NCBI GenBank assembly: GCA_032622095.1
Contig: CP136063.1
Location: forward strand, 114,906,723 to 114,970,722
Direction: 5' to 3'
DNA length: 64,000 nucleotides
Source of the DNA: Siphonodentalium dalli
Lineage: Eukaryota > Mollusca > Scaphopoda > Gadilida > Siphonodentaliidae
Positions 56,201 to 64,000 of this stretch are shown in pieces; the first letter of the stretch is position 1; the number at the start of each line of letters is the position of its first letter. Below the pieces are notes generated by a model. It was not told where the DNA came from and ran no database searches. It was given only the letters and a program-made list of their open reading frames with translations. A program made the translations under genes and the position numbers.

Positions 56201-59200
56201 GTGAGAACTGGTTTGCATTCAGTTTTGGTCACGGTGTGCATTCACCAATGCCACAGTTCATTTCAGATCGATAAAATAGGTAATTGACAACATGCAGCTT
56301 TTTGGACAAACGAAGGTGACATTAATCTACATTTGATACTACAGTTATTTTCCAAATGACTCAATGATATAGATCCAATAGTTTATTTAATGTTTTAACA
56401 GAAAACTGTGTACTTGGGAGTTATATTTTCAAAACAGCGATATCTCAATTGCATTTTCAATGGGAACTTGTCGGACTAATTACGTGCGCTCGCGCAACAG
56501 TATGGCGATCAGTCAGATTCGTAGGTTGGTGTCACCCTACCGATTTCACTCCATGACGTCACCCTTACGCAGTACATGCCGGCGACGTTACGGAGTAGAT
56601 TATAGAGTTGACGCCCTTGGCACTGACTTCCGTTACTAGCTCGTTGCTATATAAACAAACCAGCGATGTGGCTTTTGTCGAAAATTGACAGTCAGTACAT
56701 TCGCCCTGTATACATGTACTTTCAGAAAATACAAAACACCACAACGTTATACCCCACCAATGTCAGTGTCTCGAAATCATGTGATCAAATTTCTTGACAT
56801 GAACCCGCGACAGACACGGTGTGAAATACATCGCATTGAGTAAACAATTTCCCATTGTTTCAATTCAACTTCAAGATCGAGGTAAAATCAAAACCGCAAT
56901 TTGTAAGTGGTAAACATCTGAAAAAGACATCAGGTACATGCAGAAACTAATTGTTGTGCATATTTATTTCTATTTGAGGTGGCAATTTTTCATGTTTATC
57001 AGTATTTTTAACGATAAGAGTGATGGTAATTGGGGGACTATATTTTATCTAGCGCATTAAATTTAAAATAAAAAGTAGAGAATTGGCTGAGTGTTTCTAT
57101 GGCCGCACATTTCGTTGATAATTACGAGCCATTTGTTTGTCTAAATAAAATTTTTAAGTTCGAAGAGCATTAGAATGGGGATAACAGTGTGGTGTGATTT
57201 CGGAAAGATACATGGCGAATATACTGTGGCAAATACCTGTTAATGGGCTCCGGCTCCGCCGTCGCCCATTAACAAAATTTGCCACAGTATATTCGCCATG
57301 TACCTTTCCGAAATCACAAAACACCACACTGTTATCCCCTAAATAAAATTATTGAAGATTGTAATTGTCGTTTTTTGCTAACATTAAATTAAATTAACTT
57401 AAATAAATTAAGTAAAATACAGTGAAATTATTTTTTAAATTATTTTTTATTACATTTTTGCGCACGTTGGCATCTCTCTGAGTGCATTCTAGTTACAATA
57501 CACATCAATCGGGTGTGTTTATTTTGTGCGTACAGAGAGCTTTCCAATGAATGGCAACAAGCCATATTTCCGACTAAATCCTGAAAAATTACCCATAATT
57601 CTGCTGTGGTTAAGGAGTCGATTATTTAGGGCATTACTGTTCCTGTGTTTAAATTGCATCTAGCGCACATGTCAATATTATGGTCCATATACCGTGTTCA
57701 TAAAAAACCACTGCTAACAATTTAGAATTATTTTTTATAAAGTTATCTACCTTAGTACTGCCCAAAATTGGCTGACTGTTACCGTTTATAAGAAGCTAGG
57801 AATGAGACATCTAAATAACATCCATAAAAAATATAGGATAAAATATTCCATTTTTTTTAGCAGTTGTTTATAATATAATGTAATGACCAACTGCAACATA
57901 CAAAGATCATAGTATGGTGCTTTACTTACATAACCCTTGATTGTCGGGTCAATTCCTGCCTCTAGTAAGATCATCATCATTTCTTCTTGTCCTCGATCAG
58001 CAGCCCAATGCAGAGCAGTCCAACCATTCTATGAGGAGAACAAATCAGAAAATAGAATACCATCAAATATACCAGAGATTAACATCATGCTTTTTAAATC
58101 ACCAAAGTTGAAGCAGGTAAACAGTGTTCCAAAAATACAAAGTTTTTCCACAGCTTTTGCATGGCTGAAGACATGTTTTTATGAGGAACAAGAGCTACGC
58201 TGGGCGTGCAAAATACGCCCTCTCTGGGGAAAATTGGCGGACGGAACCCAAATTCGAACTTGAGCTGTCTTTTCTCCTAATAAACCCACATACCAAATTT
58301 GATTGAAATCGGTTCACTCTAACTAAAGTTATCATCCGGACACCAAATTTCAGGGATTTTCTAAGTCAAATTACGTCAAAAAAGGGGCCATAACTCTCGC
58401 AAAAATTATCGGATTAAAACGAAATTCGGACTTGAGCTGTATTTCGATATATGTAATCCACAAAAAAACGGGTTTTGCGTATAAACATTCCAAAATCGAG
58501 TTATCATCCGGAAATAAAAAAACATAAGAAAAACTGAATTTTCTGAGTCGAAAAAGGGGCATAACTCTGCCAAAAATGGTCGGACAGAACCCAAGTTCGA
58601 ACTTGACCTGTGTTTTGGTGGGAGAAAGTAATATACCAAATTTGGATTCATTCCGATAAACTATACTAAAGTTAACATCCGGACAACAAATTTCAAGGAT
58701 TTTCTAAGTCAAAAAACGTCAAATAAGGGGCATAACTCCGGTGAAAATTCGAACTTGAACTTACTTTTCGGCTAATAAACCCACATACCAAATTTTATTA
58801 AATTTGGTTCACTCTAACTAAAGTTATCATCCGGAAACCAGGTTAACGGACGCCCGTACGGATGGACGGACGGACAGACCAATACTATAATACGGCCGTT
58901 ATTTTCAAACGGGCGTATAAAAATGATGCAAACTATCGCTTGGAAAAAAAACGTAATCTGTTTATCTGCCTGTTTTAGTGCAAGTTTTTACTGTTTGTTC
59001 TGGAGCATACATTTTAATAACAATATGAAAAATGTTCAAACATGAACAATAATCATTTAGCTTGAGGGGAAGACCTCGGATTATGTAGAAAAAAAGCAAT
59101 AACGACACACCTTTTAATAAAAATAGTAGTATCATTTCCTGTCCCAGTTCATGGTAAAACAAGAGCATCGCTAGGACATGGCCAAATTTCAACAAAGGGC

Positions 59201-59937
59201 CATAACGAGTTATCAATATGCCAATTTTGAAAACAAACAGATAACTATAACTAAAGCTATCAACCAGAAACCAAATTAATTGTCAAATTAAAAGTCAACA
59301 AGGACCTTAACTCCGGTTAAAATAGGCGGATGGAACCCAAATTCGAACTTGACCAATATTTTTAAAACAATCAGATAACTGAAACTAAAGTTATCACCCG
59401 GAAACCAAAATAATCAACAAAATCTAAGTCAATAAGGACCATTGCCAGCCAGAACCCAAATTCGAACTTGACCTTGATTTTGTGCTAGTAAACCCACATA
59501 CCAAATTCAATTCAGTTCAGACTTACTAGTTATCATCAAGAAACGAAAAAAGCGAATGGATTTACAGACGGACGGACGGCTCAACGTTAGCGAGACTTAC
59601 GTACGTGACTTGCAAAAAAAATGGAAATGGCATAACACATGTCACATAAAACTTTCTGGCCAGCGCGGACTCTGACATCATATGTTCCTTTTAAAAAGAT
59701 CGCATAAAAATTAGGGAAAAAATGTATTTCTTGTGACCGAAGCTCCTGTCCTCCGGTCTATCTGAGTCAAAACTATTATTTTATACCTCTGACAGATAAC
59801 ATCCCTGAGAAATCTGAGGCAGTAGATTGCGTACTTACTGTGCCAACAGAGTTGATTTCGCTGCCAGCTTCTAGTAATACATTCGCCACTTCTGGGTGGC
59901 CATGGTAAGATGCAAACATCAGACAAGTGAAATCTGC
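49737..59937 (-). CDS. ankyrin-repeat protein, 3' part (four exons; 5' exons outside or unseen)
   Basis: Minus-strand exons 59937-59839, 58028-57930, 55842-55723 and 50282-49737, all phase 0 with GT-AG borders, give 287 residues to a stop. The first two exons each encode exactly one 33-residue ankyrin repeat. The third encodes a helical linker, and the last a 181-residue acidic, Ser/Asn/Asp-rich tail that is probably disordered. I do not recognise a specific family. Ankyrin repeats usually bind proteins; no enzymatic domain is visible here. More repeats are expected upstream, beyond 60 kb, but none was found up to the window edge. The gene converges on TRIM23. Confidence 0.88.
52933..53978. 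mobile_element. inverted-repeat element with CAGGCCTCAGC ends
   Basis: CAGGCCTCAGC begins the element at 52933 and its inverse ends it at 53978. The left subterminal region has GGCGACTCGGGCGAGATTGT and the right has repeated GAAGTCTCCCT words. ACTT starts both flanking octamers but the duplication is not complete. hAT-like by end sequence, not proven. It includes a T run at 53043-53059. Confidence 0.55.
54994..55493. repeat. tandem-monomer element (AACAAGAG...GGCGTATA family)
   Basis: Starts AAACAAGAGCTAAGCTGGGC with AAAATACGCCC and ends CGGATGGACAGACGG then CAGCCGTTTTTTTCAAACAG. Internal units carry CATACCAAATTTGGTTCCG and ATCATCCGGAAACC twice. Confidence 0.72.
55723..55842 (-). CDS. ankyrin gene, linker exon
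   Basis: 40 codons, acceptor TGTTTCAG, donor CAG|GTAATC, phase 0. It encodes RAELAVDRVKDPQLKDLLLN then ATNIYKEMRAIDLPVTPSNQ, the usual helical end of an ankyrin stack (A-x-D-x-x-K-D-x-x-L-x-x-L-L). Confidence 0.88.
55843..57929 (-). other. ankyrin gene intron, 2.1 kb
   Basis: Contains a long palindrome at 57177-57340 and a related decayed end near 56715-56755. The rest is unremarkable. Confidence 0.7.
57177..57340. repeat. palindromic element, arms about 70 bp
   Basis: GGGGATAACAGTGTGGTGTG, TTTCGGAAAGATACATGGCG and CAGTATATTCGCC-type text form near-perfect arms round the loop GGGCTCCGGCTCCGCCGTC. The loop itself is GC-rich. One strand transcribed would fold into a very stable hairpin. Confidence 0.88.
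57930..58028 (-). CDS. ankyrin gene, exon with one ankyrin repeat
   Basis: 33 codons exactly, phase 0, acceptor CTCATAG, donor TAT|GTAAGT. NGWTALHWAADRGQEEMMMI then LLEAGIDPTIKGY contains the consensus G-x-TALH-x-AA-x-x-G and LLEAG-x-DP signatures. Confidence 0.95.
58186..58921. repeat. tandem-monomer element, about four units
   Basis: Begins AACAAGAGCTACGCTGGGCG with AAAATACGCCC and ends GGACGGACGGACAGACC then TACGGCCGTTATTTTCAAAC and GGGCGTATA. Diverged units of 150-170 bp each carry GGGGC-ATAACTC, GGA-AGAACCCA-TTCGAACTTGA and TTATCATCCGGA phrases. Confidence 0.82.
59156..59611. repeat. tandem-monomer element, about three units
   Basis: Begins AAAACAAGAGCATCGCTAGG. Units contain GAACCCAAATTCGAACTTGA and TTATCACCCGGAAACC. 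It ends GACGGACGGACGGCTCAACG. Same superfamily as 58186-58921 but with a different right end. Confidence 0.7.
59839..59937 (-). CDS. ankyrin gene, exon with one ankyrin repeat
   Basis: 33 codons, phase 0, acceptor GTTACAG, donor ACA|GTAAGT. ADFTCLMFASYHGHPEVANV then LLEAGSEINSVGT follows the ankyrin pattern (T-x-LM-x-AS-x-x-GH-x-E-V-x-x-LLEAG). Confidence 0.94.
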
Positions 59938-60403
59938 CTGTAACATATAAATTCCAGAATTAGTCTTCCATACAAGAAGCGGCAGCTTTTGGAGGGAAAT
60001 TTCACACCAAATAATCTGAAATTGTTTTGACAATTTTCCACCAACTGTTATTATTTAGTGTTAGATTTGTTGATTTTAGACCAAAGGTCGCATATTGTCA
60101 TAGTTCTGGTTATGACTGATATTGCAGCCTATGGTCGTTTGTTGAACTTAATTATGAACATTTCCTAAATGGAAATACTCATCAATGAGTATTTAGTAAA
60201 GAAAGGGTTAATGCACCTATCTATGAAGTGGTACATAATTAGAGGCTAATTATTAATTAATCCACTTCAACTGAGTTTGAAAGCCAACCAAAGTGGGTGC
60301 AGGGTCAAGTCTTGATTAGGGTTGTCCTGAAAATATGGTTTTTAGGCACTCATTCTCAACAGATGAAAATATAGAATACCTAGTTTTTTTTCATACATAT
60401 ACC

Positions 60404-60508
60404 GAAATGTCTAATTCGTGTCTGGAAAGAAATGTTGAATTTTCACGAGTGACTACAAGCCACGAGTGAAAATTCAATATTTCTTTCCAGACACGGATGA
60501 GATGTTTC
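60404..60508. repeat. palindromic MITE, arms about 43 bp
   Basis: GTGTCTGGAAAGAAATGTTG and GAATTTTCACGAGTG are mirrored by CACGAGTGAAAATTCAATAT and TTCTTTCCAGACAC, with a short CTACAAGC loop region. Confidence 0.85.
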
Positions 60509-60520
60509 AGATATTGAAAC

Positions 60521-61696
60521 AAACAAGACAGTCAATGACTGTGGGGGTCGCTCACCTGACTGTAAAGACTGAGAAGTCTGGGACTCTGAAGACTACAACA
60601 GTCAGTAATTGTCAAAATCACTAAAGACAAGTAATTCTAAACAGGGACATAGCTGATGGTTATCAGATGAGCAAGGCTCTTCACCTTGAAATTTTTAATT
60701 GCACACCACTGACAAATATCAAACCCCTTACCATTTTTAAACAAGACAACCAGACACCATTTTTAAACAAGACAACCACACCACAGTCCTAAGTTCACAA
60801 AATTCCTTTTGCACATCCCTCTTAGAATGAAATTTTACAACTGTTACCAGTACTTCAAGCTTTCAAACTTGGAAATTTCCAACCTGACATCCCCCCATAA
60901 AGTTAAAATTTGTGGCCATTTCGGTCCTACAGTTTAACCCAAAGTAGGAAAATATGGACTGTTACTGGTTGAAAAATCAAATGTAACACTATCAGGCATG
61001 AAATTTCTAACTGTTCGAAAATTTTGATCAAATTATGGGGGGGGGGGGGGTAAAAACCCCACCCCCTCTACACTTCCGTCCCATTGCCGCCCACCCAGGC
61101 AGCTTAGAAATCAAGAGGAATCTATACATTATTATACCAGTATCAAAAAGCACAGGTAGGGTGGCTGGTTGATAATTAAATCTCTTATCTCAGCCCCTAT
61201 TTGAACAAACGTGAATCCCCATCTATGAGACCCATTCATTTGGTAATTTCAGATGGAAGATTTTAATAGTTGAACTGAACTGATTTTCCTCAAATTTCCT
61301 AAAATAACCCCAAATCTGAACAAATCTAAACCCCAGTCACCGAAGGACCCCCCATACCAAACATAAGCTAAATAGGCCTGATGGTTCTTGAGAAGAAATT
61401 GTTTTAAGAATTACTATGGAAGGAAAGAGTTATGGCCCTGGCTTCTCACCTATTTGACCTGATGAACTCATTTGAACAAATCTGAATGTGAGTCATCTAG
61501 GGGACATCCACACCAAAATATATAAACCCATTTGGTCTTTAATATGTATCTGGAGAAGAAAACAATTGATGGACGGATATGGACATAATGACAGATGGAT
61601 GGATGGGAGCAGATGGGAGAACAGTCTGACATAGAGACAGACAAATTCAATTCAATATACCCCCCAAGTTTTCTTTGCAAAATCAGGGTATAATGA
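60521..61696. repeat. tandem-monomer element (AAACAAGACAGTCAATGACTG family)
   Basis: Opens ACAAGACAGTCAATGACTGT then GGGGGTCGCTCACCTG and closes TATACCCCCCAAGTTTTCTT then CAGGGTATAATGAG. Units include CTATTTGAACAAA, CATACCAAACATAAGCTAAA and AGAGTTATGGCCCTGG. This opening is familiar from dispersed repeats of bivalve genomes. A partial relative is at 62620-62830. Confidence 0.78.
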
Positions 61697-61754
61697 GTTG
61701 AACGGGATACTGGTGGTTAAGAAAATAATATTCGAACAGCCAAGCCTGAACATA

Positions 61755-61862
61755 GTGTCTGACATTTGCAGAACGAGGTCCCCAAAGGGTGAATTTAATG
61801 ATGCAATCCTGCAATGCAGGCTAGCATCACCAAATTCACCATCTGGGGACCTCATTCTGTTT
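61755..61862. repeat. 110 bp palindromic repeat, intact copy
   Basis: TGACATTTGCAGAACGAGGT, then GGGTGAATTTAATGATGC, a TGCAATGCAGG loop, and the inverse arm ending GGGACCTCATTCTGT. Same family as 2205-2265, 4770-6525 and 62047-62165. Confidence 0.82.
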
Positions 61863-62046
61863 AGGCCTCAACTGCTATGGGAGACATAGCATCAGATTGA
61901 AGTTCTCCAGTTAAAGTTGGTGATGTGCACCAATTGGGCACCTCAATTATGCATTTTATCTTCTACAAATTAGGGGATATAGAAACTAAACAGAAGGGAA
62001 AAAGTAATTAAAAATGTCAATTTAAGACCCTATATACTTCCCAGAA

Positions 62047-62165
62047 GATGAGGCCTAAGCAGAATGAGGATCCTGGCTAGTGTATTTGGTGATGCTAGCC
62101 TGCTGTGCAGGGTAGCATAACTAAATTCACCCTCTGGGGACCTCATTCTGCAAATGTCAGACACA
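62047..62165. repeat. 110 bp palindromic repeat, second intact copy
   Basis: Left arm partly decayed (GAATGAGGATCCTGGCTAGT); loop AGCCTGCTGTGCAGGGT; right arm CACCCTCTGGGGACCTCATT then CTGCAAATGTCAGACA. Confidence 0.8.
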
Positions 62166-62429
62166 CTAAATTGAGGTTTGAGAACAATAATTTGTTTTGA
62201 TTTGATTTTAATGACACACACTGGCATCAGTGCTGGCTAAGCATTTGTTCACACCTGTCAGCCTGATAACATCTCAATTGATGACTGTGTATTTGTATTA
62301 ACTCTCTCTCTCTCTGTCTGTAGCTAATACAATTGACTGAATCTGCTGGTGGGAGAGATCCTGTGAGTTAGGAGATGAGATGGGGTGGGATGCTGTTGGT
62401 TGGGGGCAGGGTGGTGGTCTGGGTCATGT

Positions 62430-62445
62430 GGGGGGGGGGGGGGGG
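62430..62445 (+). repeat. poly-G tract
   Basis: A run of about 16 G. A similar run of about 14 G is at 61037-61050. Confidence 0.85.
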
Positions 62446-63084
62446 TGATGGAAAGGGAAACTTTCCATGATTTCATTAAAGATTTTCATAACTCTGCAGA
62501 TGTTACAATGGTCCCAGTTTTTCTAATTTTTAAAATGTTTTTTGTATGTTAAATTGATCAAGGAGTTCAATCTGACTGTTTTATTATTTTTTGTTTTTGT
62601 TTTTAGTTATGTCCCTGGGTCCACCCCTATTTGACCCAGTTACCCATTTGAACAAATCTGAACCCCAGTCATTCAAGGACCCTCCATACCAAATATAAGC
62701 TAAATCGGCCCAATGGTTCTAGACAAGAAGTCGTTATAAGAATTACCAAGGAGGAATATAGTTATGGCCCTGGTTTCACAACTAATTGACCTGGTGACCT
62801 CATTCATGGTACATGCAGATTTTTGGAAATGAAATTCCATGACTTTCCATGACTGGTTTTATACAAAATTCCATGACCTTTTGGTGCGGTTGGGGGTAAA
62901 ATAATAGTCATAGTTAACGGTAATTAAAGCAGACAACAATTACTTACATGTCGTATAATTGTCTATGATGAATATTCAACAGCAAATCTGTACAACACTA
63001 AAGTCTATAAACACCAAACAAGTCTAACTAACAAACACAACAGTCTTTGAAGCAAATTATTTACAGTATGTAGTCCTACTAATG

Positions 63085-64000
63085 TCACTGGGCATTTTCC
63101 GACAATCTCTGCTCCAGCTGTTCTAATTGCTTGCCAAGCAGATCCACCTCTAGTCGCTTTTGTCTACAAGATTTCCTGAAGGCATTCGATTCAAGCAGCA
63201 AATTCATTTTCCTCTTGGATTCTGCTTCCAGGGCAAGATCATCAGCCTTCTCATTTAGAGTATTGATATCACATTCTAGGGTTTGTTTCTTGGTCCGAAC
63301 ATCCTTCATTTCATTCTGAATTTGCTTCCTTTTCTCACCCCGACTAGTAGAGGAGTTGGGTTGTTGAGCTTCCAGATGAAGTCTGTATTTTCTACGTGCA
63401 GCTTCCGCATATTTCAGCAATGATGGGGTCACAATGATTTTTTCCAATCCTCCAATGTGGTTGATATGATCAATGATGATTCTATGTGATACGATAGAAA
63501 GTTCCTGCATATTTGGGGCCATAAATTCTTTATTCACTGAAAACCCACGTTCCACTGTTCCCTGGTCGTGCGACATTATAATCAGAATTTTTATCACTTT
63601 CCACAATGATGAGAAACTGGACTTGACACATAAGTGCTCATACAAAAGAGTGTCTGGCCTCACAAAATCATCTGAATGTAGCTTCATTATATCATAGGTT
63701 CTGAAAATATGCCTCGCCTCTTCATCCAAAGAATCCTGAAAGTCGCCATAAGATTGGATGAGCTTGTCACAGTCGCCTTGATCAACACGTCTTGCTTTAA
63801 CAAGTTCCTGTAGCACAATCTTGAAACTGGCAGCAGTTTTCAGTGGGTCAGCTACTATGCTACGTGGATTTAGACAACGCATATTCCTCGCAAGTGCATA
63901 AGCCATCGGAGTTTTGTCCATTAAATGTTTAGCTATTGCTTTGAGGAAAGCCAAACATGACATCCTATATTCCATGAATTCTCGATCAGAAATTACCTTT
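63085..64000 (-). CDS. hAT-transposase-like protein, C-terminal part (5' end outside window)
   Basis: An open minus-strand frame from the window edge to a stop at 63085; an internal Met lies at 63975 but the frame is open upstream of it (KVISDREF precedes). About 305 residues are visible. A helical region with ARHIFRTYDIMKLHSDD is followed by SHDQGTVERGFSVNKEF, which resembles the ER-x-FS core of hAT C-terminal dimerisation domains. After that come a Ser/Lys-rich hinge and a coiled-coil tail (KRKQIQNEMKDVRTKKQTLE onward, ending LEQLEQRLSENAQ). No catalytic DDE segment can be judged from this part. It could be a live or dead transposase or a domesticated gene. It shares the strand with the ankyrin gene but has no visible splice to it. 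Confidence 0.65.
   Translation of the reverse strand, partial: KVISDREFMEYRMSCLAFLKAIAKHLMDKTPMAYALARNMRCLNPRSIVADPLKTAASFKIVLQELVKARRVDQGDCDKLIQSYGDFQDSLDEEARHIFRTYDIMKLHSDDFVRPDTLLYEHLCVKSSFSSLWKVIKILIIMSHDQGTVERGFSVNKEFMAPNMQELSIVSHRIIIDHINHIGGLEKIIVTPSLLKYAEAARRKYRLHLEAQQPNSSTSRGEKRKQIQNEMKDVRTKKQTLECDINTLNEKADDLALEAESKRKMNLLLESNAFRKSCRQKRLEVDLLGKQLEQLEQRLSENAQ

Larger units (their letters stand above)
58029..59838 (-). other. ankyrin gene intron filled by tandem-monomer repeats
   Basis: Elements at 58186-58921 and 59156-59611 fill most of the intron. 58922-59155 and 59612-59838 show nothing recognised. Confidence 0.75.
59938..63084. other. intron or intergenic, repeats only
   Basis: Holds the tail of a family-B MITE (ending TTAA at 60208-60211), a palindrome (60404-60508), a large tandem-monomer element (60521-61696), two small palindromic repeats (61755-61860, 62047-62165), G runs and a partial repeat (62620-62830). 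No further ankyrin exon was found on the minus strand. Confidence 0.65.

Noticed and set aside
56500-56640. ATGGCGATC frame of about 45 codons
   Set aside because: Short, Arg-rich, without a recognisable family or splice continuation, next to a decayed palindromic repeat; not enough to call a gene.

Overview
This is eukaryotic nuclear DNA: AT-rich, with short coding exons bounded by GT-AG introns and a dense load of transposable elements. The host looks like a lophotrochozoan, most likely a bivalve mollusc. That rests on an invertebrate-like TRIM23 gene and on many dispersed repeats built from 160-175 bp tandem monomers between fixed end modules, an architecture known from bivalve pearl/BIV160-type elements. 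It is an inference; no species marker was read.

Layout. Positions 1-760 hold a broken LINE fragment on the minus strand. From 1893 to 34588 on the plus strand lies almost all of a TRIM23 (ARD1/ARFD1) gene. Nine exons encode 549 residues: RING finger, two B-boxes, coiled coil and a complete C-terminal ARF-type GTPase domain ending in a stop codon. Only the short first coding exon is missing. The introns are packed with mobile elements. Three copies of one hAT-like family lie at 3012-3626, 4835-6468 and 12558-13729. A Tc1/mariner-like element lies at 15357-16670. Two elements of about 5.5 kb (17270-22857 and 24884-30392) have inverted terminal repeats plus an internal region complementary to both ends joined together, the signature of DIRS-type tyrosine-recombinase retrotransposons. 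The first carries a 1.9 kb hAT-like insert with a perfect 8 bp target duplication. The second sits inside another hAT-like element that landed 15 bp downstream of a TRIM23 splice donor. That donor was then tandemly duplicated.

Downstream of the TRIM23 stop codon are decayed copies of its last exon, a duplicated 3' block, and a run of small TTAA-flanked inverted-repeat elements (34.7-48.9 kb). From 59937 down to 49737 on the minus strand lies the 3' part of an ankyrin-repeat gene: two exons each encoding exactly one 33-residue repeat, a linker exon, and a 181-residue acidic Ser/Asn-rich tail. Position 63085 to the window edge on the minus strand is a long open frame with a hAT-dimerisation-like motif and a coiled-coil tail, probably transposon-derived.

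The two host genes, TRIM23 and the ankyrin protein, are convergent. Nothing in the sequence shows that they work together. The main biological story is layered transposon insertion and local duplication around and within TRIM23.
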